Under the pieces are notes generated by a model. That model was given only the letters and a program-made list of their open reading frames with translations. It searched no databases and was not told where the DNA came from. DNA of 64,000 bases from assembly GCA_949502235.1 (NCBI GenBank), contig CATBDC010000010.1:27109-91108 (forward strand). The letters are read 5' to 3'. The position numbers and the translations under genes were made by a program. Positions 28,556-37,020 of this stretch are shown here, one piece after another; position 1 is the stretch's first letter; each line of letters opens with the position of its first letter. The stretch comes from an uncultured Lachnospiraceae bacterium. Its GTDB lineage: Bacteria > Bacillota > Clostridia > Lachnospirales > Lachnospiraceae.

Positions 28556-28566
28556 AACCACACGGA

Positions 28567-28650
28567 TGCGGAAGATGGGACTTGAACCCACACAGCTCGA
28601 AAGCTACAAGATCCTTAGTCTTGCTCGTCTGCCAGTTCCGACACTTCCGC
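28567..28650 (-). tRNA. tRNA-Leu (anticodon AAG)
   Basis: 84 nt on the minus strand. The acceptor stem GCGGAAG / CTTCCGC pairs perfectly, with discriminator A. Anticodon stem CAAGA / TCTTG closes loop CTAAGGA, giving anticodon AAG. The long variable arm (TAGCT..AGCTG) is typical of a class II leucine tRNA, and the T-arm contains GGTTCAAGTCC. The CCA end is not encoded. Confidence 0.93.
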
Positions 28651-28716
28651 AAAGGTTTTCTCAAACCGTCCAAAAATTATAATACTATAACCGCTCCGAA
28701 ATGTCAACACTAATTC

Positions 28717-29310
28717 CTAAAACTTTTGAGAAATTTTGGAGAAAATTTGGGAGAAAGGTTTTCCCAAACTGCTTTTCTTTCTAAGGACTGTTTTCCTGAT
28801 ATAGGAAAATGTTCTCTCCTCTCCGTCTCTTGCGAGCATTTTAAGGAGCTTATGAAGAAGAGCCGCAGTCTCGGGGTGTATCATATCCCCCAGATTTGCC
28901 GCGCCTTTCTCATAATACGCAAGGGGATGCCCGTCTGTATATTTTTCTCCCTGATAGGTTTTTGACGCGGCAACCCGGTCCATAAACATCTCAACCACAT
29001 ACCGCACAGGCATTCTCTGCCCTACAATTCCCTTTTCATGGTCAGCACTGTAGTCTATCCAGTATTCATAATGGTGCTTATTGCGCCCTTTATGGTGCAG
29101 CCATGCCGCGGAATATCCTGTTGCCTCCCTCTCTGCATTATTGGGGCTTCTTGTGCCCTGGTAATATCTGCAGCCCACAAGAAACTCAGCCGGTGAATAT
29201 TTTGAGAGATCATGAAGAAGCCCCTGCTTATAAAGCCCAACCCTGAAGCAGTATTCCATAACAAGCCTTTTATGATGATTAATTGTTTTCAAATGCTGCA
29301 ATGCCTTCAT
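28717..29310 (-). CDS. DUF5662 family protein
   Basis: 197 residues from ATG 29310 (GGAGG 8 nt upstream; the longer frame would start at TTG). It has the family's histidine-rich pattern: HLKTINHHKRLVMEYCFRVG, LLHDLSKYSPAEF, HHKGRNKHHYEYWIDY and DGHPLAYYEKG. The HD-like LLHDLSK suggests metal binding, but no reaction is established. The C-terminus (SSLGKPFSQIFSKISQKF) is basic. Possibly monocistronic. Confidence 0.8.
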   Translation of the reverse strand: MKALQHLKTINHHKRLVMEYCFRVGLYKQGLLHDLSKYSPAEFLVGCRYYQGTRSPNNAEREATGYSAAWLHHKGRNKHHYEYWIDYSADHEKGIVGQRMPVRYVVEMFMDRVAASKTYQGEKYTDGHPLAYYEKGAANLGDMIHPETAALLHKLLKMLARDGEERTFSYIRKTVLRKKSSLGKPFSQIFSKISQKF

Positions 29311-29343
29311 TCCTGTAACCTCCAAAGCCTATATTATTTACTG

Positions 29344-29395
29344 GTTACTGTTCACACAGGACTTTTCATTTATTGTGAACAAAGTAAGCAGTAAC
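29344..29395. repeat. GTTACTGTTCA-type palindrome
   Basis: GTTACTGTTCACA (29344-29356) and the matching TGTGAAC..GCAGTAAC end near 29395 form an interrupted inverted repeat. It overlaps the last codons of traX. Relatives occur near 8255, 32764 and 42183. Confidence 0.7.
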
Positions 29396-30020
29396 AAAAA
29401 TGCAGTATCAGAAGATGAGCCGGATAAAACACATAAAAGAAATATTTAATCTTAGGGCCTCTTTCTCCATTATAAAGGGCAATAAAAGGCGCCGAAAAAA
29501 CTCCGAAGTTCTGAACCATGCCCCAGCCGTACAGGAAATTCCAGGCTGCGCCCGCGCAGACATATATTTCCTTCCACCTTCTAAAGACATAGTATATAAG
29601 AATCAGAAGCACGCCTCTGCCGCTGTAATCCGTCTCCAAAAGCTCTGCCGTACAGAAAATCAGGAAAATCTCCAAAGCCTTTATAAAAATATTGGGGGTT
29701 TTTTCCATAAGATACATAAGCAGAACACCTAAAAGAAGCGTGAAAAACACATTCTGCCCTGTTGTATCTATAAGCTTCCCATGAAACGCCAAATCGTACG
29801 GCACCTCCGATAAGACAGCAAAGATACCAAGCCTTGCCATATAACGCCTGACATTTCTTGTATGAGAAAAGCCTTCCACAATCAAAAAGCAAAAAATAGG
29901 AAATGCTATACGGCCAATGATGCGCAGTCCTATTTCATATGGAAATAACACGGCTCCCACATGATCAATCAGCATTGTAATAATTGCAATCCATTTTAAC
30001 TGAAAGGAATTCAGTCTCAT
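29370..30020 (-). CDS. TraX family membrane protein
   Basis: 216 residues, mostly hydrophobic with about seven to eight predicted helices. TraX signature at the start: LKWIAIITMLIDHVGAVLFP, then GRIAFPIFCFLIVEGF and SEVPYDLAFHG. TraX is named for pilin N-acetylation in F plasmids. Chromosomal homologues in Firmicutes are widespread and probably acyltransferase-like, with unknown targets. The final residues FCYCLLCSQ are encoded by the dispersed GTTACTGTTCA repeat. It lies 4 nt after the GH13-like gene. Confidence 0.88.
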   Translation of the reverse strand: MRLNSFQLKWIAIITMLIDHVGAVLFPYEIGLRIIGRIAFPIFCFLIVEGFSHTRNVRRYMARLGIFAVLSEVPYDLAFHGKLIDTTGQNVFFTLLLGVLLMYLMEKTPNIFIKALEIFLIFCTAELLETDYSGRGVLLILIYYVFRRWKEIYVCAGAAWNFLYGWGMVQNFGVFSAPFIALYNGERGPKIKYFFYVFYPAHLLILHFCYCLLCSQ

Positions 30021-30024
30021 ACTC

Positions 30025-31716
30025 CTACCTTCCTACTATCAATAAAATTGTCCTGGGCAGAGCCGTAATTTTTCTCTGATCCTCAAGGAGCGTCTCCTCT
30101 CTTAACACACCCTCCTGGGTTGAGGCCGCAAGAAACCATCTCCTCTTTCCTGATAAGGCTGGAAGGGCAAAATCATGCTCCAGCCAGTGCATGTTATAGA
30201 CTACATAGCAGTCTTTTCCTCCTGTAAGCGCAGCGCTGTAATATACTCCAAGCTGTCTGCTTGACACCTCCACAGGAGCCCTCCATGCCTGCTCGCCGTG
30301 ATAAGACACCTCCGGTACGCCGCATCCTGCCCTGTCAATGCCCATAGGCTCCTCCTTCTGGCATAAGACAGGGTATCTTTTCCGAAGGGCAATTAAATCC
30401 TTAACAAAATCTCTAAGCTCTCTGTCACCTTTTGCGGACTTCCAGTTTACCCATCCCGTCCGGTTATCCTGACAGTACGCATTATTATTTCCCTTCTGGG
30501 AATTCCCAAATTCATCTCCAGCAAGGATGCAGGGAGTTCCCTGAGACAAAAGCAGAAGGAAAAACGCATTTCTTACCTGCTTTTTGCGAAGCTCTACAAC
30601 AGCCTTTTTGCGGCTTATCCCTTCTGCACCGCAGTTCCAGCTATAATTGTAATCCTGACCGTCCTGGTTATTTTCCCCGTTAGACTCATTATGCTTCGCG
30701 TCATAAGAGACAAGATCCTCCAGAGTAAATCCATTATGGGCAGTCATGTAATTAAAGATGCCATCCCCCTTGGAATGATGCTTAAGCCAAAAAGTAACAT
30801 CGTTTACCATACCCTCATCTCCCTTAAGGAAACGGCGCATTACGTTTTGAAAGCTGTCCTGGTACTTCATAATCTTTGTCCTCTTAAGAACAGGATCTGA
30901 AAAAATGCTTTCCATAGGAGCCACATATGGATTCAATATAAACCCGTCAATATGGTATTCTGTCGCATAATAGCGCAGGCATTCATGGATTACGATTCCC
31001 GAAACGCCATTAACAAAAGGCATATGAAGCACAACCTCTATCCCTTCCTTATGACATGCCTTTACCATGTCTTTTAGGCTCTTTACCCCGTCACCGCCGG
31101 AAGAATAGGCACTTTTGGGTGCAAAATAATAGCCTTCTCCATATCCCCAGTAATTAATACGGTTTCCTCTCTCCTCAAATTCGTAAACCGGCATGCATTG
31201 AATCTGATTAATTCCAAGCTCCTTCAGATAGGTAAGCTTCTCTGCCACGCCCTCAAAGGTTCCCTTATGCTTCGCTCCTGACGTAGAATCCTTTGTAAAT
31301 CCCCGCACATGAAGCCCATAGGCGATTACCTTATGATATGGAATTTTCAGCGGCTCATCCCCTTCCCAGTCATAATCCCTGACGATGATCCTGCATCTCA
31401 CCTCATGCCTTTTCACTTCCCCTTCCCCAAGCCATGCCTCTCTTCCGGAAAATGCCCCGGCATACGGATCCGCAGAAACCTCCCCGTCAATCTCATAATT
31501 GTATTCATATTCCGAAATATCAAAATCACCAAACGCAGCAGCCTGTATCTCCCCAACTGTTTCCTCCATCAGATAAGACATACACGGCTCCTTTTCTCCT
31601 CTATGATAAAGCAGAAGACTGCATTCTTTTCCCTGCGGTACTGCCACTGCAAAGTTCACATGCTCCTTCGATACTGTAACACCTAACGGCAACGGCTTTC
31701 CCTGTATTTTCTTCAT
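30025..31716 (-). CDS. GH13 (GlgX/isoamylase-like) protein without catalytic residues
   Basis: 563 residues from ATG 31716 (AAAGGA upstream). Built like a glycogen-debranching enzyme, with an N-terminal CBM48-like part, a TIM barrel and a C-terminal domain, and with strong family landmarks (INYWGYGEGYYFAPKSAYSS, GTPCILAGDEFGNSQKGNNN). The catalytic regions are degenerate. Region II GFRFDLA is GFILNPY (nucleophile Asp to Asn, invariant Arg to Ile). Region III with the acid/base Glu is missing. Region IV TAHDG is TAHNG, and region I lacks its Asp and His. It is therefore a likely pseudoenzyme that binds glucan rather than cutting it. The neighbours are a sugar-binding lipoprotein (22 nt upstream) and TraX. 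Confidence 0.85.
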   Translation of the reverse strand: MKKIQGKPLPLGVTVSKEHVNFAVAVPQGKECSLLLYHRGEKEPCMSYLMEETVGEIQAAAFGDFDISEYEYNYEIDGEVSADPYAGAFSGREAWLGEGEVKRHEVRCRIIVRDYDWEGDEPLKIPYHKVIAYGLHVRGFTKDSTSGAKHKGTFEGVAEKLTYLKELGINQIQCMPVYEFEERGNRINYWGYGEGYYFAPKSAYSSGGDGVKSLKDMVKACHKEGIEVVLHMPFVNGVSGIVIHECLRYYATEYHIDGFILNPYVAPMESIFSDPVLKRTKIMKYQDSFQNVMRRFLKGDEGMVNDVTFWLKHHSKGDGIFNYMTAHNGFTLEDLVSYDAKHNESNGENNQDGQDYNYSWNCGAEGISRKKAVVELRKKQVRNAFFLLLLSQGTPCILAGDEFGNSQKGNNNAYCQDNRTGWVNWKSAKGDRELRDFVKDLIALRKRYPVLCQKEEPMGIDRAGCGVPEVSYHGEQAWRAPVEVSSRQLGVYYSAALTGGKDCYVVYNMHWLEHDFALPALSGKRRWFLAASTQEGVLREETLLEDQRKITALPRTILLIVGR

Positions 31717-31738
31717 GCTTTTGTCCTTTCTGCTGCTT

Positions 31739-32740
31739 TTACTGCCAGCCATCTGTTCCATACATATCTACATTATCTTTATTAATCATAAATACTTCTT
31801 CATATGTTTCCTTTTCATATTCATTGTCTTCTAAAATATCGATTACGAGCTTTGCGGCCGATTTTCCCATGCCGATAGGCGACTGTGCTGCAGTACCGGC
31901 TATCTGTGTCTCTGCTTTCTTTAATTCCTTTTTTATGTCTGGAGATCCGTCCACGCCATAGATCAGCACCTTATCAAGCTTTGCAATATTTAAGGCAGTC
32001 TTTGCGCCCACTGCAAGCTGATCATTTCCGCACATAATTGCCACTATGTCCGGGTGCTCCTTTAAAATTTTCTCCGAGGCTTCCAGTGCTTTTTCAAATT
32101 CTCCGCCTGTATCCTCCCTTGCAACAACCTCAAATCCCTTTTTGGCAGTAGCAAGGGTTTCCTCAAATCCGGTAATCCTGTCATTAATGGAATTCTGTGT
32201 CGGACATTCAAGAATCGCGACCCTGCCTCCATCCGGACAGCGCTCTATTAAATCCTCCCCGCAGATAACGCCCGCGCTGTAGTTATCAGAACCTATGTAA
32301 GCATCTACATAGGCCATTTCCTTTACCTGTGTATCCACATTAATAATCTTTACCCCTGCCTGGCGCAGCGCCTCTAAAGAAGGTGTAATCTCCTCCCAGT
32401 TAACCGGGCTTAATATAATTGCTTCAATACCTTCTTCTATCATTTCCTCAATCTGGGCAGCCTGCTTATCCGGATCTGTCCCCGGATCCTTTGTGATTAG
32501 CTTATATTCTTCTTTATCAAGCACCTCCTTAACAGCACTTTCGAGCGTGATAAAATACGGGTTCTCCATATCAATAGCCGAAAATCCAATCTTTTTTTCC
32601 TGCTCCTCTTCGGAGTCTTCCGAAGATTCGCTTACCGAAGCATTATCCTCCGGTGTTCCTACAGACTTTTTACATGCCGCAAGTACTAAAACACCTGTGA
32701 CGACAGCAGCTATGATTCCGAACAATATCCTCTTTTTCAT
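31739..32740 (-). CDS. Sugar-type substrate-binding lipoprotein (Peripla_BP_4)
   Basis: 333 residues. Signal peptide with lipobox LVLAAC, an acidic Ser/Glu linker, then a ribose/galactose-type binding fold (IGFSAIDMENPYFITLESAV, GIEAIILSPVNWEEITPSLE, GVKIINVDTQV, AIMCGNDQLAVGA). AAAGGAGG before ATG. No permease or ATPase gene lies nearby, so it either works with a transporter encoded elsewhere or serves as a sensor input. It is probably co-transcribed with the GH13-like gene. Confidence 0.88.
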   Translation of the reverse strand: MKKRILFGIIAAVVTGVLVLAACKKSVGTPEDNASVSESSEDSEEEQEKKIGFSAIDMENPYFITLESAVKEVLDKEEYKLITKDPGTDPDKQAAQIEEMIEEGIEAIILSPVNWEEITPSLEALRQAGVKIINVDTQVKEMAYVDAYIGSDNYSAGVICGEDLIERCPDGGRVAILECPTQNSINDRITGFEETLATAKKGFEVVAREDTGGEFEKALEASEKILKEHPDIVAIMCGNDQLAVGAKTALNIAKLDKVLIYGVDGSPDIKKELKKAETQIAGTAAQSPIGMGKSAAKLVIDILEDNEYEKETYEEVFMINKDNVDMYGTDGWQ

Positions 32741-32763
32741 AATGCTTCCTCCTTTTAAAATTG

Positions 32764-32790
32764 GTTACTGTTCACTCCGTTCACAGTAAC
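32764..32790. repeat. GTTACTGTTCA-type palindrome
   Basis: GTTACTGT at 32764-32771 and ACAGTAAC at 32783-32790 flank TCACTCCGTTC. It lies just upstream of the binding-protein start, between two divergent genes. Confidence 0.75.
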
Positions 32791-32842
32791 TCCATTTTAC
32801 AACATTTTTGCTCATTTGGCTACTATCTCCTTGCTTTTTAGA

Positions 32843-32872
32843 TTCACCTTTGGTACAGTTAAACTGTATAAT
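32843..32872 (+). promoter_or_regulatory. Probable promoter of the DUF1292 gene
   Basis: TTCACC at 32843-32848, 18-nt spacer, TATAAT at 32867-32872, 23 nt before the ATG on the plus strand. The -35 is weak. Confidence 0.45.
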
Positions 32873-32895
32873 TAAACCGAAAAGGAGAATAACCC

Positions 32896-33207
32896 ATGAG
32901 TGAGCTGATAAACCCATCTTCAGACGAATTAATTACCGTCACCTTAACCCTTGACAATGATGAGGTTGTAGAATGTGCCGTACTTACTACCTACACTGCC
33001 GAAAACCGTGAATATATTGCCCTTCTTCCCCTGGATGAAAACGGCGATCCAACAGACAGTGATGTATATCTCTACCGTTACGAAGAGAAAAACGGTGAGC
33101 CATCTCTCGATAACATCAATGACGATGAAGAATATGAAATTGCCGCAGATGCCTTTGACGAGTGGCTTGATGAGCTTGAATTTGAAGAGCTAGACAGCAA
33201 CGAGTAG
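32896..33207 (+). CDS. DUF1292 domain protein
   Basis: 103 residues, highly acidic. DUF1292 pattern: TVTLTLDNDEVVECAVLTTY, then EYIALLPLDENGDPTDSDVY and LYRYEE. Small cytosolic proteins of unknown function, usually near yrzL/ruvX genes in Firmicutes, although not here. AAAGGAG before ATG. The 3' end overlaps the convergent helicase gene by 18 nt. Confidence 0.88.
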   Translation: MSELINPSSDELITVTLTLDNDEVVECAVLTTYTAENREYIALLPLDENGDPTDSDVYLYRYEEKNGEPSLDNINDDEEYEIAADAFDEWLDELEFEELDSNE

Positions 33208-35028
33208 TTCCTCTATAAAGCGGGAGGGTGTCTTTTCCTTCCCGCTTTGTTCTTTTACATAGCTGATGATAAGCCTCCTCTTCGCCCTTGTCATGGCAAC
33301 GTAAAACAGCCGTCTTTCCTCCTCTATCTCTTCTTCTGTCACTGCCTTCTTATAGGGCATGGAGCCCTCATTTCCTCCAATAATGAAAACCACCTCATAT
33401 TCCAGCCCTTTAGAACCATGCATGGTAAGAAAGGCCACTTCCTGCCCTTCACGCTTCTTTCCTGATTTCTCTTTAAAAAGCCGCCTGCATTTCTCCACAT
33501 GAAGGAGCCAGTCCTTAAGAGTTTTGCACTCTTTCGTCCGCTCCTGCAGCTCATCAAGGGCACAAAACAGCTCCTTACTGTCCAGCCTCCGGTATGCGGC
33601 GTATTCCTTTAGAAATTCGTCATATCCTATGCACCTTCTTATATATTGAATTGCCGCATAGGGAGTCTTGTCTCTGACTGTCTCCATATCCCTTTCAAGC
33701 TCATTAATCCGCTCCAGCATCCAGCCCTTATCACAGTAAAAACGCCTAAGGCTTTCATAGTCCGGCTTTTCCTCCTCCATGCTGTCCCTTCCTATGTAGC
33801 GTTTGGGACGGTTTGCTATCTGAAGCAGATCGCTCCTTGTAAACTGTCCTAAGGCAAGGCGGAAGTAACATTCCATGTCAAAACAGGTAAATTGCTCATA
33901 AATATGCCCCACATGTTCTTTCATGTAATAGGGAATCTGATGCTCTGTAAATGTCTCTGCCAGTACTCTCGCGTCAGAACCTGCCCGGTAGAGAACCGCT
34001 ATCTGTTCCGGCGGGATTCCTTCCTTTATATATTCCTGGCACTTTGAGGCAATATATCTGCTCTCCTCTAAGGGATCTTTTACCTCCTGTACATGCACGG
34101 GAAACTCTCCCGGCTTATCTGTCAGTACATCCTTTTTATATCTGCATTTATTGTGTGCGATTACCCTTGACGCTCCCTTTACAATATAGGCCGTAGAACG
34201 GTAATTAATGTTCAGAAATATTCTGGCCGCATTTTTATAATCCCGCCTGAACTCCTGCATAATACCAGGCTTGGCTCCTCTAAAGCCATAGACTGACTGG
34301 TCATCGTCTCCCACCACAAACAGATTATTCTCCGGGGCAGCCAGCATACGGATTACATTATACTGGATCTGATTAATATCCTGAAACTCATCCACAAGAA
34401 TATAGCGGAACTTCTGCTGCCACTTTTTCAAAATATCCGGACGCTTTACAAATAAATCATGGCACAGTACAAGCATATCCTCAAAATCAATTTTTCTTCT
34501 CGACTTTTTTTCCTGTTCGTACAAAACACAGACCTCCCGGAGGAAGGAAGTATCATATCTGCCAGACTCATAGGTCTTTATGTCAAAACAATTATTCTTT
34601 ATATTTCCGATTTCCTCTGCGAGTCCTAAGAGGAATTCCCTTTCCTCTCCCTCCGGCTCTTCCTCCAGCCTTAAGTGCGAAACACACTCCTTAAGGAGCT
34701 TATATTTTTCCTCCTCCGAAAGAAGATTCGTCTGGTTCAGCCCGTATGCCCATTTCAGAATCCCATAATAAATTCCGTGAAAGGTTCCGAAGGTAACGGG
34801 AAGCCCGGATCTGCCCATGACGCGCCGAAACCGCTCCCGCATCTCTCCTGCCGCATACTTTGTAAAGGTAATGACCAGAATTTCTTCTGGTCTTACCTTA
34901 TACTCTGTTATCAGATATTCAATTCGCTTTGCAATGGTAAATGTCTTCCCCGAACCGGGGCCTGCCAGAACCAGACACGGTCCTTCTCCATGTGAAACTG
35001 CTCTTTTCTGGGCTTCATTTAAACTCAT
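33190..35028 (-). CDS. UvrD/PcrA-like ATP-dependent helicase
   Basis: 612 residues, shorter than PcrA (~720). Superfamily 1A motifs are all visible: Walker A LVLAGPGSGKTFTIAKRIEY, Ia TFTKYAA, Walker B LVDEFQDINQIQYNVI, III GDDDQSVYGFRGAKPG, IV NINYRS, V MHGSKGLEYEVVFIIGG, VI RRLFYVAMTRAKR. It unwinds DNA 3' to 5' in repair or replication restart. It lies 9 nt after gltX on the same strand. Confidence 0.9.
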   Translation of the reverse strand: MSLNEAQKRAVSHGEGPCLVLAGPGSGKTFTIAKRIEYLITEYKVRPEEILVITFTKYAAGEMRERFRRVMGRSGLPVTFGTFHGIYYGILKWAYGLNQTNLLSEEEKYKLLKECVSHLRLEEEPEGEEREFLLGLAEEIGNIKNNCFDIKTYESGRYDTSFLREVCVLYEQEKKSRRKIDFEDMLVLCHDLFVKRPDILKKWQQKFRYILVDEFQDINQIQYNVIRMLAAPENNLFVVGDDDQSVYGFRGAKPGIMQEFRRDYKNAARIFLNINYRSTAYIVKGASRVIAHNKCRYKKDVLTDKPGEFPVHVQEVKDPLEESRYIASKCQEYIKEGIPPEQIAVLYRAGSDARVLAETFTEHQIPYYMKEHVGHIYEQFTCFDMECYFRLALGQFTRSDLLQIANRPKRYIGRDSMEEEKPDYESLRRFYCDKGWMLERINELERDMETVRDKTPYAAIQYIRRCIGYDEFLKEYAAYRRLDSKELFCALDELQERTKECKTLKDWLLHVEKCRRLFKEKSGKKREGQEVAFLTMHGSKGLEYEVVFIIGGNEGSMPYKKAVTEEEIEEERRLFYVAMTRAKRRLIISYVKEQSGKEKTPSRFIEELLVAV

Positions 35029-35037
35029 GGGTTCCCC

Positions 35038-36498
35038 TTATATGCTTAATAATTCAATACCTTTTTTAATTCTTTTTATGGATTCTTCTTTTCCAAGAAT
35101 CTCCATAATCTCCGTAGCGCCTCCCGGCGTGTTCTGCTTACCTGACACTGCTGTCCTTACAGGCCACATCACATAGCCCGTCTTATACCCCTTTTCATCC
35201 ACATATGCCTTAAGCAGGCTAAAAAGCGCGTCATTACTGAAATCCTCCTGTGCTTCAAGGAGCGGACACACACTTTTAAGTACCTCCAGGGATTTCTCCT
35301 CATTTGTCTTCATTTTCTTATGGCAGTACATTGCCGTATCATATTCCGGAAGCTCCTCAAAAAAGTCGATCTGCTCCCTAATGTCTGGAAACACCTCTAT
35401 CCTTGTCTTTACAAGAGCCGCGATCTTCTTTAAATCATAGTCCTTTGTCACCACTTCTTTTATATAGGGTGCAGCCAGCTCATAGAATTTATCAAAATCC
35501 ATGGCTTTTAAGTATTCCCCGTTCATCCATTTTAATTTTACAATATCAAATACTGCCGGAGATTTACTCATATGGCGGTAATCAAATTCCCGGACAAGCT
35601 CCCCTAAAGAAAAAATCTCCTGGTTTCCCGCCGGACACCATCCAAGAAGAGCCACATAGTTTACAACTGCCTCTGTCACAAAGCCCTGCTGTATCAGATC
35701 CTCATAGGAGGAATGTCCGCACCGTTTGCTGAGTTTTTTATGATTTTCATCTGTAATAAGCGGACAGTGCACATATGTGGGAACCTCCCAGCCGAACGCC
35801 TCGTAAATCTTATTATATTTGGGCGCGGAAGAGAGGTATTCATTTCCCCGGACTACATGGGTGATTCCCATAAGGTGGTCGTCAATTACATTTGCAAAGT
35901 TATAGGTAGGATAGCCGTCAGATTTAATAAGAATCAAATCCTCCAGCTCCTCATTTGGAACCGTAATATCTCCGTAGATGTCATCTTTAAAGGTTGTAGT
36001 TCCTTCCTGCGGCATATTAAACCTGATCACATAGGGTTTCCCTTCTGCCAGGTTCTTTTCTACCTCTTCTTTACTTAGTCCCAGGCAGTGCTTGTCATAA
36101 ACGACAATCTCCGTGCCGTTTTCAGCAGATACGCTGCTCTTTAAGGATGCGAGCCTTTCTTTATCGCAGAAGCAGTAATATGCGTCCCCCTGTTTGATGA
36201 GCTGCTTTGCATATTTTAAATAAAGACCGGAGGCATTTCTCTCACTCTGCACATAAGGACCCACGCCTCCGTCCTTGTCCGGACCCTCATCATGGATAAG
36301 CCCTGTCTCCTCCAGGGTATGATAAATGATCTCAAGAGCCCCTTCAACAAAGCGCTCCTGGTCCGTATCTTCAATTCTAAGCATAAAATCGCCGCCCTCA
36401 TGCTTTGCAATCAGATATGCATAGAGAGCCGTCCTTAAATTCCCCACATGCATCCTGCCGGTGGGGCTTGGGGCAAATCTCGTTCTTACCTTACTCAT
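35038..36498 (-). CDS. gltX: Glutamate-tRNA ligase
   Basis: 486 residues. Class I synthetase: the HIGH-like motif is in [20 protein letters not shown] and the KMSKS-like motif is [22 protein letters not shown] is the glutamate-specific signature. The C-terminal helical anticodon-binding domain is complete. It charges tRNA-Glu, or also tRNA-Gln if the organism uses the amidotransferase route. Confidence 0.97.
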   Translation of the reverse strand: MSKVRTRFAPSPTGRMHVGNLRTALYAYLIAKHEGGDFMLRIEDTDQERFVEGALEIIYHTLEETGLIHDEGPDKDGGVGPYVQSERNASGLYLKYAKQLIKQGDAYYCFCDKERLASLKSSVSAENGTEIVVYDKHCLGLSKEEVEKNLAEGKPYVIRFNMPQEGTTTFKDDIYGDITVPNEELEDLILIKSDGYPTYNFANVIDDHLMGITHVVRGNEYLSSAPKYNKIYEAFGWEVPTYVHCPLITDENHKKLSKRCGHSSYEDLIQQGFVTEAVVNYVALLGWCPAGNQEIFSLGELVREFDYRHMSKSPAVFDIVKLKWMNGEYLKAMDFDKFYELAAPYIKEVVTKDYDLKKIAALVKTRIEVFPDIREQIDFFEELPEYDTAMYCHKKMKTNEEKSLEVLKSVCPLLEAQEDFSNDALFSLLKAYVDEKGYKTGYVMWPVRTAVSGKQNTPGGATEIMEILGKEESIKRIKKGIELLSI

Positions 36499-36537
36499 AG
36501 TTTTCTCCTTCTCCTTCTTCTCGTATTTGCCATTATA

Positions 36538-37020
36538 TCATATCTTATTCCTGTCCTTCAACCTTTTCTGTCTTTTCCTTCCCCTCCAGTAATGTACCTG
36601 GAAAACCTCCCTGGGTATAGACACCACGACCGCAATTCCCACAACAATCCCAAAGGCCGTCTTCACGGCGCCGATTCCCCTCTCGGCTGCAAGGGAAAGC
36701 TGGTTCGTCACAAGATAATATGCTGTATAATAAATCCCGGCTCCCGGCACAATGGGAAGTATGGCTGCCAGCAGAAAGATGGTAATAGGGCATTTCATGC
36801 GCACAGTCAGCATCCTCGACAAAAACACTGCCGCCAGCACGGCCAGAAACGAGGCTACTGCAGGCGATGCCGCGCCGGATGCCAGAAGATACACAACCCA
36901 GGACACAATACCCACAAGGCCGCAGCTTAAATAGTACTTCCTCGGAACATTAAATAATACAACATAGGAGGCTGTCCCCAGAAAAGGACATACAACATTT
37001 ACCAGTATATCTCTCATCAT
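36538..37020 (-). CDS. Threonine/serine exporter, small subunit-like (ThrE_2)
   Basis: 160 residues with about five membrane helices (LVNVVCPFLGTASYVVLFNV, FLLAAILPIVPGAGIYYTAY). It matches the ThrE_2/DUF3815 half of the split ThrE exporter and pairs with the upstream gene, which it overlaps by 4 nt. Together they would form one exporter for threonine, serine or small dicarboxylates. Confidence 0.85.
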   Translation of the reverse strand: MMRDILVNVVCPFLGTASYVVLFNVPRKYYLSCGLVGIVSWVVYLLASGAASPAVASFLAVLAAVFLSRMLTVRMKCPITIFLLAAILPIVPGAGIYYTAYYLVTNQLSLAAERGIGAVKTAFGIVVGIAVVVSIPREVFQVHYWRGRKRQKRLKDRNKI

